Assembly: GCF_027923465.1 (NCBI RefSeq)
Contig: NZ_BRLB01000009.1
Span: 62,001 to 126,000, forward strand
Origin: Vallitalea longa
GTDB taxonomy: Bacteria; Bacillota; Clostridia; Lachnospirales; Vallitaleaceae
Reading direction: 5' to 3'
DNA length: 64,000 nt
Both the position numbers and the translations under genes were made by a program. The notes under the pieces are model-generated. The model was given only the letters and a program-made list of their open reading frames with translations, was not told where the DNA came from and did no database searches. Position 1 is the stretch's first letter. Each line of letters starts with the position of its first letter. This document shows, in pieces, positions 1 to 8,981 of this stretch.

Positions 1-1
1 A

Positions 2-1873
2 GAAGTTATGGTTGTAGACTTACCAGGTGCTTATTCAATGAGTCCATTTACATCAGAAGAAAGTATAACAAGTGATTTTGTTAAAGAAGAGAATCCAGAC
101 GTTATTATTAATGTTGTTGATGCTTCTAATCTAAATAGAAGTTTGTTTTTCACAACACAACTTTTGGAATTAGGCATTCCTGTTGTTGTAGCTCTTAATA
201 AATATGATATGGTTAAGAGAAGTGGTCTTATCATAGATGTACCACGATTAAAAAACCTATTGAATTGTCAAGTAATAGAAACTTCAGCATTAAAAGAGTC
301 AGGACTTAAAGAATTAGCTACCTCCGCTATAGAGTATGGTAAAAGAAAAGGCGGTCAAGTGGCTCCAAAAATAGTTGAAGATGATTTTGAAATAAAGAAT
401 AAAGCAGATGCAGAAAAATCCGATAAAATGAGATTTAATTTTGTTAATGCGATAACCAAAAAGGTTGAAGTTAGAAAAGTGAAATCTAGCAATGTGACTA
501 TAGCTGATAAAGCAGATCGTATTATCGCTCATAAATGGTTAGGTATTCCAATATTTGGATTGATTTTATGGGCAGTATTTTACATATCTCAGACTTGGCT
601 TGGACCGTTGTTAGCTGGATATCTAGAAACAGGAATAGAAATGCTGTCGAATACGGTTTCAGGTGCACTGGAAAGTGCAGGTACTAATGATTTCTTGAAT
701 GCATTAATTGTTGATGGTATTATTGGCGGTGTTGGTGCCGTAATAGGTTTCTTACCATTAATCATGGTTCTATTTTTCTTACTCTCATTATTAGAAGATT
801 GTGGTTATATGGCACGTGTTGCTGTTGTAATGGATAGATTCTTCAAAAAGATCGGACTTTCAGGGAAGTCGATTATACCTATGGTAGTAGGATATGGTTG
901 TGCAATACCTGGAGTTATGGCAACAAGAACAATTAAGAGTGAAAGACAGAAAAGAATGACAGCGATGTTGACTCCTTTCATTCCTTGCGGTGCGAAAGCC
1001 CCTATTATCGGATTGTTTGTAGCAGTTTTCTTTCCAAAAGCATCATATATGGCTCCAATAACATATTTTGTAGCGATTACATTAATTATTCTTGTGGGAT
1101 TATTAGTTAAGAGAATAACAAAAGCTGAAACAGAAGTTAATTATTTTATGATTGAATTACCAGAATACCGCTTACCAAGTATCAAAAGAGCTATACTTTC
1201 AATGCTAGACCGTGCTAAAGGATTTATTGTGAAAGCTGGTACAATTATCTTAGTATGTAATGCGGCAGTATTTATTTTACAATCTTTTGATTTTAGTTTA
1301 AAATTAGTAGGAGACGAAGGAGTAAGTTCGAGTATGTTAGCAACCATTGCTAAACCGGCAGCCTTCTTATTTATTCCATTAGGATTCGGAATATGGCAAT
1401 TTGCAGCAGCTGCAGTAACAGGCTTTATAGCCAAAGAGAATGTAGTTGCAACACTTGCAGTTTGTTTTGCATTATTTGGTGATAATGCTGAGGCAGCGCT
1501 TAGTACACCAGGTAGTGATAATGTACTTATTGCAGCTGGTGGATTAACAGCAGTAAGTGCATTAGCTTATATGTTCTTTAACTTATTCACACCACCTTGT
1601 TTTGCAGCCATTGGTGCAATGAATGCTGAAATGGGGTCTAAAAAATGGCTATGGGGAGCAATAGGAATACAATTTGGAGTAGGATATACTTTAGCTCTAT
1701 TAGTCAATCAAATTGGTTCACTTATAGTATACGGTAAACCTGCAGAAGGTTTCGTGGCATCAATAATAATTTTAATAGCTGTAGTTATATTGTTGATTAC
1801 ACTAATCAAGAGAAACAAATATGAAGGAGTAGAAGGCATTAACCAAAGCCGACAACAAAAGGAGATAGCTTAG
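2..1873 (+). CDS. feoB: Ferrous iron transporter FeoB, 5' end cut by window
   Basis: FeoB imports Fe2+ across the cytoplasmic membrane, using an N-terminal GTPase domain joined to a polytopic membrane domain. The frame is open from base 2, so the gene begins outside the window: the G1 P-loop, roughly 50 residues by comparison with the family, is missing. Visible are the G3 motif DLPGAYS, G4 NKYD and G5 SALK. Membrane segments begin about residue 180 of the visible part. The two Gate motifs are present (GCAIPGVMATR and FIPCGAKAPI), as is the conserved FTPPCFAAIGAM segment near the C terminus. A small Cys-rich FeoB partner follows at once. The family assignment is secure; the ATG at base 8 is internal, not the true start. 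Confidence 0.96.
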   Translation, partial: EVMVVDLPGAYSMSPFTSEESITSDFVKEENPDVIINVVDASNLNRSLFFTTQLLELGIPVVVALNKYDMVKRSGLIIDVPRLKNLLNCQVIETSALKESGLKELATSAIEYGKRKGGQVAPKIVEDDFEIKNKADAEKSDKMRFNFVNAITKKVEVRKVKSSNVTIADKADRIIAHKWLGIPIFGLILWAVFYISQTWLGPLLAGYLETGIEMLSNTVSGALESAGTNDFLNALIVDGIIGGVGAVIGFLPLIMVLFFLLSLLEDCGYMARVAVVMDRFFKKIGLSGKSIIPMVVGYGCAIPGVMATRTIKSERQKRMTAMLTPFIPCGAKAPIIGLFVAVFFPKASYMAPITYFVAITLIILVGLLVKRITKAETEVNYFMIELPEYRLPSIKRAILSMLDRAKGFIVKAGTIILVCNAAVFILQSFDFSLKLVGDEGVSSSMLATIAKPAAFLFIPLGFGIWQFAAAAVTGFIAKENVVATLAVCFALFGDNAEAALSTPGSDNVLIAAGGLTAVSALAYMFFNLFTPPCFAAIGAMNAEMGSKKWLWGAIGIQFGVGYTLALLVNQIGSLIVYGKPAEGFVASIIILIAVVILLITLIKRNKYEGVEGINQSRQQKEIA

Positions 1874-2017
1874 ATGGGAAATTTTATTGCTGCCTTTATT
1901 ATCATTCTTTTAGTAGGATTGGCTATTTATAAAATGTACAAAGACAAAAAAGCGGGGAAAAAGTGCAGTGGATGTAGTAATTGTCCTGCACAGTATAACT
2001 GTCAATCTAAAAAATAA
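1874..2017 (+). CDS. FeoB-associated Cys-rich membrane protein (47 aa)
   Basis: A 47-residue protein that starts directly after the feoB stop codon, with GGAG 9 bases upstream of its ATG. It has one hydrophobic segment (about residues 4-19), a lysine-rich stretch, then a Cys cluster CSGCSNC followed by a fourth Cys in YNC. This is the layout of the FeoB-associated Cys-rich membrane proteins found next to feoB in many Firmicutes; their role is thought to be iron handling or FeoB assembly but is not settled. The spacing implies co-transcription and probably coupled translation with feoB. Confidence 0.88.
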   Translation: MGNFIAAFIIILLVGLAIYKMYKDKKAGKKCSGCSNCPAQYNCQSKK

Positions 2018-2071
2018 CAAATATGATAAGATTCTAATAATTATTTTAATAATAAAATTAAATATAAAATT

Positions 2072-2138
2072 GCTCTTTATAAATAATTGAAACTGATTTT
2101 CATAATTTTGTTCTATTATTTTTAAAGAGCTTTTTTTA
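2072..2138 (+). terminator. Terminator after feoB and its partner
   Basis: GCTCTTT at 2072 pairs with AAAGAGC ending at 2130, extended by imperfect A/T pairs, and is followed by a run of seven T. This closes the feo transcript. Confidence 0.75.
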
Positions 2139-2260
2139 ATGCATAATGACTTTTTAGAGTAACTTTAATTTTATTTAAAAAAAATATTACTTATTCATGA
2201 TATAATCTCATCTTTGACATTCCATTAATAGGTTTTGTAGAGGTTTTATGTAGTTACAAG

Positions 2261-2304
2261 TGTCAAATTCCAGAGTTGACAGCCAAATACCAAAGACATA
2301 TTGT
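2261..2304 (+). promoter_or_regulatory. Candidate promoter with inverted repeat over -35
   Basis: A perfect -35 box TTGACA (2276-2281) is followed 17 bases later by TATTGT (2299-2304). The -35 box is also the right arm of an inverted repeat TGTCAA (2261-2266) / TTGACA (2276-2281) with a 9-base spacer, which could be an operator. It lies about 160 bases upstream of the first gene of the peptide locus. The -10 match is only partial. Confidence 0.4.
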
Positions 2305-2463
2305 AAATCATGTTGTTATATATTATAATATAACAAATAATATATGATAATATTTTTACGATTACTTATATTATGTAATATTTTGACAAAAGTATAAATT
2401 ATAAAAAATGATGTTAGTATTTATTTATAATTTGTCCTAAAAAAATGAAAGGAAAAAAATAAA

Positions 2464-3537
2464 TTGAAAAAAATATTACCTATAAATGTAACTCATGGTG
2501 TCACTTCTGAATGTTGGAATTCTATTAGACTTTCAGCTATAATGTCAGATGAAAAATACTTACCATGGTACATAGAAAAATTTAATAATTATTTAGTAAG
2601 TAGCGGTGATTGCAAATACGAAATACTTCATAACCAATTTGGTTCAACAGAATTTATATGTTACTATGATGAAGTCATTATTTTTGAAAATATAATTGAT
2701 AAAAGTAATATTGTTAATAAAATGATTAATTTAATAGATAAAAACAGATATATAACATTATATTGTGATAGATTTTATATTAAAGGATCAAAAGAATACA
2801 ACAAAAAGCATTATATGCACGAAATAATGATATATGGATTTGATACTAATTTAAAGGAATTTAATATTATAGATTTAAATCTAAATGGTAAAGTGTTGAA
2901 CCAGTCAAGATTAAGTTTTGATAATATAGAGTGTGCATTTTATAGTGCAATAGAAGACATTAAAAAAAATATTGACAATAATATATGGTTGTATCGAATA
3001 AATATGCCTGCAAGTGCATTTTATTTAAATGAAAATTTTAATAGAAAACCAAGATTAGAATTATTTTATGATTCTATAAATAACTGTCTAAAAGGGGGAG
3101 AAGCACTAATTCGTACTCCTAGGGATGGTCAAGTAAGATATAATACTATTAGATATGGGGTTTCAATATATAAGAGTTTTTATGAAGATTTATATAATGT
3201 ACTTGCTTATGACAAGAATATACTAAAGGATAGACCAAATATCTTAATTAGATTCAAAACTTTAATAGAGAATAAATATGCGCTTATTTTTAAAATAAAT
3301 TATCTTAATGAAGAGAGACTTACAGCAATTCCTAATTCTCTAATCGATAAGATTAAAGAACTAGCGAACAAATTAGAGATTATATTTTCTATGATGACAA
3401 AATATTCTATAAAACCTAATAAGGATTTGTTAAATAGAATGAATTATTCATTCCGTGAAGCAGAAGAATTAGATATACTAATTTTGTCTAGAATTAAAAA
3501 ATTGTTACAAAATTATATGATACAAAGGATAATTTGA
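2464..3537 (+). CDS. C39/BtrH-like (papain-fold) protein of the peptide locus
   Basis: A 357-residue protein, TTG start, with AAAGG about 9 bases upstream. Near the N terminus is ECWNS with Cys17; further on HEIMIYGFD with His119 and IIDLNLNG with Asp137. This Cys-His-Asp order and the xHxxxxYGFD...D spacing resemble the papain-like BtrH N-terminal domain and C39 peptidases, which act as acyl- or peptidyl-transferases or proteases in natural-product loci. The C-terminal half (about 190-357) is helical and Lys/Asn-rich with no motif I recognise. It is the first gene of the locus but is followed by its own terminator, so it is a separate transcript from the modification genes. The fold is an inference from three residues and spacing; the function is unknown. 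Confidence 0.5.
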   Translation: MKKILPINVTHGVTSECWNSIRLSAIMSDEKYLPWYIEKFNNYLVSSGDCKYEILHNQFGSTEFICYYDEVIIFENIIDKSNIVNKMINLIDKNRYITLYCDRFYIKGSKEYNKKHYMHEIMIYGFDTNLKEFNIIDLNLNGKVLNQSRLSFDNIECAFYSAIEDIKKNIDNNIWLYRINMPASAFYLNENFNRKPRLELFYDSINNCLKGGEALIRTPRDGQVRYNTIRYGVSIYKSFYEDLYNVLAYDKNILKDRPNILIRFKTLIENKYALIFKINYLNEERLTAIPNSLIDKIKELANKLEIIFSMMTKYSIKPNKDLLNRMNYSFREAEELDILILSRIKKLLQNYMIQRII

Positions 3538-3622
3538 GTAAATTAGAATGATATTCTATTATATTAAAAGCTTCTAAATTAAACCTTGACTACAAGTCTA
3601 AAAATAGATAATGTTATTATGT

Positions 3623-3662
3623 AAAGAGTTTTGTTCTTATAATTGAACATGCTCTTTTTTTC
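3623..3662 (+). terminator. Terminator after the C39/BtrH-like gene
   Basis: AAAGAG (3623-3628) and GTTC pair with GAAC and GCTCTTT, followed by a T run ending about 3661. It separates the 2464-3537 gene from the radical SAM gene at 4274. Confidence 0.7.
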
Positions 3663-3983
3663 TATAATTTTACTTAGTATCTATTATCATTAATATTTAT
3701 AAGTATAGAGAAATTCTATTCTTAGCTACTTAATCACTTCTTTTATTTTATCTAATCCAAAATTGCAATATTAAAAAAGTAAATAAATGTTCATAGAGAT
3801 TTTATAAAGTGAAATTGTATTTTTATAACTTAAGTATATAATTGCTTTATAGACTTGTCTTTTTAACAGTATTTTTGCTATATTCTAGTTTTAATGGTAA
3901 TATAATCAATTCTTATTGTATTAAGAATATCTAGATAATACAAAAAAAAACGGTTTGGTCCATGTTAAGTAACTATAAAAATA

Positions 3984-3992
3984 TGATATAAT
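3984..3992 (+). promoter_or_regulatory. Extended -10 promoter candidate for the modification operon
   Basis: TGATATAAT is a perfect extended -10 element (TGn + TATAAT at 3987-3992). The -35 side, TTAAGT 16 bases upstream, is weak. It is the best promoter candidate between the terminator at 3623-3662 and the operon starting at 4274. Confidence 0.45.
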
Positions 3993-4151
3993 ACCTTGAA
4001 AACATATAAAATTACATAATTATACAAAATAAGATTTATTAAAAATGTGTATAACAAAATAGTTTTAATTATTTGATGCTTTAGGTAGTTGGAACAATTG
4101 CATTAAAACCAAACGCATAGAAGGGGGCTTAACAATTAATTAATAGATTAA

Positions 4152-4271
4152 ATGATGAAAACTAAACTTAAAATAGAACAAGAAAAAAACATTTTTAATA
4201 TTTTCCAATATCCATATTTGCTATTACATTATATCATTAACAATAAATATTTAATATTAAGAGAGGGTTAA
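4152..4271 (+). CDS. Possible 39-aa small ORF just upstream of the radical SAM gene
   Basis: ATG ATG start at 4152/4155, stop TAA ending 2 bases before the ATG of the radical SAM gene. The peptide has a basic start (MMKTKLKIEQEK) and a hydrophobic middle (FQYPYLLLHYII). There is no good ribosome binding site close to the ATG; GGGGG lies about 25 bases upstream. It could be a leader peptide for translational coupling or simply chance in AT-rich DNA. Confidence 0.2.
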   Translation: MMKTKLKIEQEKNIFNIFQYPYLLLHYIINNKYLILREG

Positions 4272-4273
4272 TC

Positions 4274-5884
4274 ATGGTAAATAATATACAGATTATATAT
4301 TTTGAAGGAGATAATAGTTATCTTTCTTGGTGTAAAATCGGTTATACAGTTTCAAGTTTAAAAGAAATGGATGATACTCAAATTTTTGTTGATAATGTAA
4401 ATATAAATAATATAAATGAATCAATTGAAAAAATTAAATGTAATAATCCATCCATCATAATTGTTTTTTTAAAGAGTAAAACTTATAACTTAGCAAAAAG
4501 TTTCATCAATACATACAAAAAAGATATTGCAAGTGTGTTTATTTGTGGTTGCCATACACTAGCTACTTCTTTTCCAAAAAAAATTTTAGAAGATAACAGT
4601 AATATTGATAGTGTAATTTTCGGTGAAGAAGATATTATAGCATATAATTTATGTAAAACATTATTTGCTAATGAATCTTTAGAAAATTGTAGTGGAATTG
4701 CATATAAAAATGGTAAAGAAGTAAAAGTAAATACACCATTTATTTCTAACTATAAAATGGATGATTTACCTTTTCCAGATAGATATGAATTTCCACATAA
4801 TAAAAAATTCTTTCATATTCTAGGATCAAGAGGTTGTTTAGGTAATTGTTCATTTTGTAACATGAATGTATTGTATAAAAATAATATTATGTTAAGACAG
4901 AAATTCAGAAGTATTGATAATATTGTGACAGAAATAGATTATTTGGTTAATGAATTTGATTGCAAATACGTAGGGTTTTCTGATTCAACTTTTTGTGGTA
5001 TTAAGGATAAATACAGTCCAATTTATAGATTAAAAGAGTTATATAATAGTTTGAGTTATAAAGAATATAATATTCAATTTTTTTTGAATATGAGAGCAGA
5101 GCAAATAACAGAAGAATCAATAATATGGTTAGAGAAATTAAATGAAATCGGATTAAGCATCATTTTTATCGGATTTGAATCTTTCAATAATAATGATCTG
5201 AAATTATATAATAAAATTGCTACATGTAAAGAAAACATTAATGCAGTAAGGCTAATTAATAAATCATTATTAAAAAATAAACATGGTTTTATGATAGATT
5301 TACAATATGGTTTCATAAATTTCAATCCTTACTCAACATTAGAAAATATAAAAGAAAATGTTAATTATTTAAGGAAATTTGAACTAAAATTAACCCCCAA
5401 AATTTTGTTAAGTAAAATTGCTGTTCATCATGGTACAGCAATACATAAAAGATTAGTTAAAGATAATTTATGTTCATCGGAAGTGAAATTTTACGATAGT
5501 ACAATAGAATATAAATTTGTTGATAGTAAAGTTAATAGATTATACAATATCTTACATAATTTTTTTAAGGATATAGATTTTGGTAATTATGATCATTATA
5601 GTATTTTGTACAACAGATATATTAATTTATATGGTATAACAGATTTTATAGTTAGTTTAAATAAAACGTATAAACAATATTTAATATTGCAATCAGATTT
5701 TTGTTTTAATATATTCTGTGAAGCTATTCAAAATATAAATATAATAAATGAAAATAAATATGATTATAATTTTAATGAAAATATAACGTTTGAAAAATTA
5801 AAAAATAATAAAATGAAATTAGATAATAAATTAAATAGATTATATATTGAATTGGCACGTATTAATCAATTATCATATTTCTAA
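4274..5884 (+). CDS. B12-binding-domain radical SAM protein of the peptide locus
   Basis: A 536-residue protein in the B12-binding radical SAM architecture. Residues about 1-150 look like a Rossmann cobalamin-binding domain (SIIIVFLKSKTYNLAKSF, then FICGCHTLATSFPKKIL and VIFGEEDI); the classical DxHxxG motif is not evident. The radical SAM core follows, with the cluster motif CLGNCSFC (Cys188, Cys192, Cys195). A tail of about 150 residues (380-536) is unlike any domain I recognise. Start at ATG with GAGAGGG upstream. Family members methylate unreactive carbons or perform other radical rearrangements on peptides and lipids. Placed first in a run of five closely spaced genes, it probably modifies the precursor peptide, the carrier-bound group, or both; which one cannot be told from sequence. 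Confidence 0.82.
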   Translation: MVNNIQIIYFEGDNSYLSWCKIGYTVSSLKEMDDTQIFVDNVNINNINESIEKIKCNNPSIIIVFLKSKTYNLAKSFINTYKKDIASVFICGCHTLATSFPKKILEDNSNIDSVIFGEEDIIAYNLCKTLFANESLENCSGIAYKNGKEVKVNTPFISNYKMDDLPFPDRYEFPHNKKFFHILGSRGCLGNCSFCNMNVLYKNNIMLRQKFRSIDNIVTEIDYLVNEFDCKYVGFSDSTFCGIKDKYSPIYRLKELYNSLSYKEYNIQFFLNMRAEQITEESIIWLEKLNEIGLSIIFIGFESFNNNDLKLYNKIATCKENINAVRLINKSLLKNKHGFMIDLQYGFINFNPYSTLENIKENVNYLRKFELKLTPKILLSKIAVHHGTAIHKRLVKDNLCSSEVKFYDSTIEYKFVDSKVNRLYNILHNFFKDIDFGNYDHYSILYNRYINLYGITDFIVSLNKTYKQYLILQSDFCFNIFCEAIQNINIINENKYDYNFNENITFEKLKNNKMKLDNKLNRLYIELARINQLSYF

Positions 5885-5900
5885 TAAAGGAGCTGATAAA

Positions 5901-6782
5901 ATGAATAATAATGTATCCTTTAATAGTTACATTGATAACTGCATGAACTATGATAAACAATTAATAATTTATTTTGATATAGATGGAACTTTAATAAATA
6001 ATAATGGCGACTATAAAATATGTATAAATAAGATTAATAGACTAAAAAAAAGAGGCGTACTTATTAGTATAGCTACGGGTAGATCCTTTGTTGAAGCAAA
6101 TAAGATTATAGAAGATATTAAACCTAATTTTCCTTGTATTTTATCAGATGGTAAAGTGATTTTTGATTACGAAAAGAAATATTATATGGATTGTGTATTT
6201 TTACCACTGAATGAATATCGTAATTTTAGAAAAGCTTTCGATGAAGAATTTTATTTTGTTGAAGAATATGAAAATTATTACAATGTTACTAGTAGAAAAG
6301 TTAGTAGAATGTTTGCCATAAGTTTAAATAAAGCATCAGAAAAAATATACATCAATAAAAATATAAGTGGAAAACCACCGATTTCTGTTTATATAGCTAG
6401 CAAAAAACTATTATCTTATAGTAAAGCAGAAAATTTAATAAAAAGTATGGATTTTAAACCTAACAAGATTGTTATAGAGAATTATGGTAATTATTGGTTT
6501 AAAGCGGTACATAAAAATATCAAAAAAGAACATGGTTATGAAAAAATTATTAAGAATATTAATCATCAAAAATACCAAATAGGATTTTTTGGTGATGGTT
6601 TAAATGATTTAGAAATGATGAAAAGAGTAGATATCAAATTTATTATGGGAAATGCTCATAATAAATTAAAGAACATTAGAAAAGGAATAATACTTACAGA
6701 ATCATTATCAACTAGTCTTAACAATTTGTTATCAAAATATGTAGAAAATGAAAGTGAGGATACTTTTGAAGACTCCATTTGA
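5901..6782 (+). CDS. HAD-superfamily (Cof-type) phosphatase
   Basis: A 293-residue HAD hydrolase of the Cof type. Motif I is DIDGT (nucleophile Asp26, acid Asp28), motif II is IATGRSF, and motif IV is GDGLNDLEMM near residue 235, where it binds Mg2+. A cap domain lies between motifs II and III. The ATG at 5901 is chosen because AAAGGAG lies 8 bases upstream; an in-frame ATG at 5847 inside the previous gene has no such site. It overlaps the next gene by 17 bases. Cof enzymes dephosphorylate sugar phosphates and similar small molecules; here it may remove a phosphate from an intermediate or cofactor of the peptide pathway, which is inference from context. Confidence 0.85.
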   Translation: MNNNVSFNSYIDNCMNYDKQLIIYFDIDGTLINNNGDYKICINKINRLKKRGVLISIATGRSFVEANKIIEDIKPNFPCILSDGKVIFDYEKKYYMDCVFLPLNEYRNFRKAFDEEFYFVEEYENYYNVTSRKVSRMFAISLNKASEKIYINKNISGKPPISVYIASKKLLSYSKAENLIKSMDFKPNKIVIENYGNYWFKAVHKNIKKEHGYEKIIKNINHQKYQIGFFGDGLNDLEMMKRVDIKFIMGNAHNKLKNIRKGIILTESLSTSLNNLLSKYVENESEDTFEDSI

Positions 6783-7587
6783 TGAATATTGTCTATATTA
6801 CGATAATTACAAATACTTTATTAAAAAATATTCTAATTACTCATATGAAGAAATTAATAAATATGAGAAATTTAATTATAATTACGAATCACATTATATA
6901 AAGCAGTTAGAGAGATATATTCCTAATAAATTTATTAAAAATGATGTAAAAGATATAAATCTTATTTTATTAATAATGAGATGGGTTAATGAAAAACTGT
7001 TATATAAAAATATGATAGAAAAAAATATAAATAGCTTACATGCAGCAGATATTTTACTAGCTGCAAAAAAAAACAATAAAACAGTTAATTGTTTATGTCA
7101 TGCTACAGTGTTAACAGAAACCTTGCTTTGTTTAGGATTTAAGGCAAAAACTATCAAATGTTTACCAATAGGTATGTTTCCCCAAGATAATCACTGTTTA
7201 ACAATGGTATTTTGTAATAACAATAAAAAGTGGATAGCACTTGATCCCACATATAATTTATATTTTCAAGACAAAAATAGTAATTACTTAGCAATTCATG
7301 AAATTAGACAACTGATTTCTAATAATAAACAAGTAAATGTTCAATCAAATCATAGAATACAAAGTGATAATATAGAATTAATAAAAAAAATATATATTAA
7401 GTATATGGCTAAAAATTTATTTAGATTTTCAACTTATAAGAATGCAGTTTTTAAAGTTAGGGGTGAGATAGAGTATCAATTAATACCTAAAGACTATTTA
7501 CCTTTGAATCAATATATAATCAAAACAAAAAAAAGAGATGTTACAATAAAATATATTTCCAATCCTAACTTTTTTTGGCAATTATGA
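6766..7587 (+). CDS. Transglutaminase-like cysteine protein
   Basis: A 273-residue protein with a transglutaminase-core-like pattern: Cys109 in VNCLCHATVLTETLLCLGF, His143 in DNHCLTMVF, and Asp160 in ALDPTYN. The order and spacing match the Cys-His-Asp triad of bacterial transglutaminase-like proteases. I prefer the TTG at 6766, because GTGAGG lies 6 bases before it; the ATG at 6748 lacks a site. It overlaps the HAD gene and is followed 13 bases later by the SPASM radical SAM gene, so translation is probably coupled. Members act as proteases, amidases or acyl-transferases; here it could cleave, cyclise or load the peptide. The exact reaction is unknown. Confidence 0.65.
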   Translation: MKTPFDEYCLYYDNYKYFIKKYSNYSYEEINKYEKFNYNYESHYIKQLERYIPNKFIKNDVKDINLILLIMRWVNEKLLYKNMIEKNINSLHAADILLAAKKNNKTVNCLCHATVLTETLLCLGFKAKTIKCLPIGMFPQDNHCLTMVFCNNNKKWIALDPTYNLYFQDKNSNYLAIHEIRQLISNNKQVNVQSNHRIQSDNIELIKKIYIKYMAKNLFRFSTYKNAVFKVRGEIEYQLIPKDYLPLNQYIIKTKKRDVTIKYISNPNFFWQL

Positions 7588-7600
7588 AAGGATGAAAACA

Positions 7601-8947
7601 ATGAAATATAAACCATCAAAATTTAATTTTAAAACATATTGTGATAATGACAACACAATGCTGTTATATAATTCTTATACAGGAACTGAGTCTTTAATTT
7701 GCGTCAAAAACAATAATAAGAAAAATCAGATAGAAAGAGCGTTGAATAAAAATGAGGTAACCCAACAAGATATTAAAAATCTCGATTTACTAGTACAAAA
7801 AGGTTATTTTATCCCTTATGAACAAAATGAAAATATTAAATTGTGTAGTAAGATTATTAAAGATAAAACTTTACCGATCCTACAACTTACTATACTGCCT
7901 ACAGAAAAGTGTAATTTTAGATGCAAATATTGCTATGAATCACATACTAATGGAAATATGTCAAATATTGTACAAGAATCAATAGTTGAATTTGTAAGAC
8001 GAAATATTCACAAATATTCAGGTTTACAGGTAAGTTGGTTTGGTGGAGAACCGTTAGAGGCATTAGATGTTGTTGAAAATTTATCATATAAATTTATAGA
8101 AATATGTAAAGTTGCCAAAAGAGAATACATCGCAGGAATAACAACGAATGGATATAACTTAACTTATGTAATATTTAATAGATTACTAAAATTAAAAATT
8201 TATAATTATCAAATAACAATAGATGGGTCAAAAAAAACACACGATAATTTGAGAATACTAAAAAATGGGGAAGGAACCTATGAAAAAATCGTTGATAATT
8301 TAATGCATATAAGAAAAAGTAAAAATAAGTTTTTTACAATTGCAATTAGAACAAACTTTTCTAAATCATCTTTATCAGAATTAGATGAAATCATAGAGCA
8401 ATATAATAAACTGTTTGGAAAAGATAAACGTTTTAGATATTTCCCCAAAGTCATGGGTAAATGGAATGATGAATTTGATAAGTCAATAAATGATGAGTTA
8501 ATAAATGAAGAAGATATTTTATATATTTATAAAACGCTTAATAATAAATTACATACTAATATGGATATTTATTTGAATTTCTTATCAGAACAAGGATTAT
8601 GTAAAGCAGGTATGTTATATTCATATGTTATAGGTGCAGATGCAAAGATTTATAAATGTACACAAGACTTTCAATTAGAAGATAATAATATAGGATATCT
8701 ATCTGAAAATGGAATCTTATATATAAATGAGGAAAAACATGCAAAATGGATATATCAAAATTTATCATTAAAGTGTAGTGATTGTTATTTTGTCGGTGCC
8801 TGTCAATCTAGAAGTTGTCCTAAAAAAAATATTATTAACAATTTAAATAATAGTAAAGTATTGAATACATGTCCAGATGAAAGAATTTACACTAAATATG
8901 TTTTACAAATTATAAATAGAAGTAATTTTACCATTGTAGAATCTTAA
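7601..8947 (+). CDS. Radical SAM/SPASM peptide maturase
   Basis: A 448-residue radical SAM protein. The core motif CNFRCKYC (Cys104, Cys108, Cys111) is followed by VSWFGGEPLEA, the GGEP motif that helps bind SAM. About 100 N-terminal residues resemble the peptide-recognition region of RiPP maturases. The C-terminal SPASM domain carries the expected cysteines: GLCKAG, KCTQD, LKCSDCYFVGACQSRSCPKK and a last TCPDE, which would hold auxiliary 4Fe-4S clusters. This layout is that of anSME/sactisynthase-type enzymes that form thioether or carbon-carbon links on peptides. Start at 7601 because AAAGGATG sits 6 bases upstream. The target is most likely the Cys-containing precursors 360 bases downstream of its end. 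Confidence 0.88.
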   Translation: MKYKPSKFNFKTYCDNDNTMLLYNSYTGTESLICVKNNNKKNQIERALNKNEVTQQDIKNLDLLVQKGYFIPYEQNENIKLCSKIIKDKTLPILQLTILPTEKCNFRCKYCYESHTNGNMSNIVQESIVEFVRRNIHKYSGLQVSWFGGEPLEALDVVENLSYKFIEICKVAKREYIAGITTNGYNLTYVIFNRLLKLKIYNYQITIDGSKKTHDNLRILKNGEGTYEKIVDNLMHIRKSKNKFFTIAIRTNFSKSSLSELDEIIEQYNKLFGKDKRFRYFPKVMGKWNDEFDKSINDELINEEDILYIYKTLNNKLHTNMDIYLNFLSEQGLCKAGMLYSYVIGADAKIYKCTQDFQLEDNNIGYLSENGILYINEEKHAKWIYQNLSLKCSDCYFVGACQSRSCPKKNIINNLNNSKVLNTCPDERIYTKYVLQIINRSNFTIVES

Positions 8948-8981
8948 AAATATAAATTATGTAGATATGGAGGATAAATTT

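Larger units (their letters stand above)
2018..2463. other. Intergenic region between feo and the peptide locus
   Basis: AT-rich spacer of 446 bases with no convincing gene. It holds the feo terminator (2072-2138), a candidate promoter at 2276-2304 and an inverted repeat over its -35 box. The remaining ~130 bases before the next gene are very AT-rich and show nothing I can name. Confidence 0.6.
3663..4273. other. Long AT-rich spacer before the modification genes
   Basis: About 610 bases, strongly AT-rich. It holds an extended -10 promoter candidate (3984-3992) and a possible 39-codon small ORF (4152-4271). I see no other supported feature. A short minus-strand open stretch ending near 3725 (tail GLDKIKEVIK) could be a gene remnant but is too short to call. 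Confidence 0.5.
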
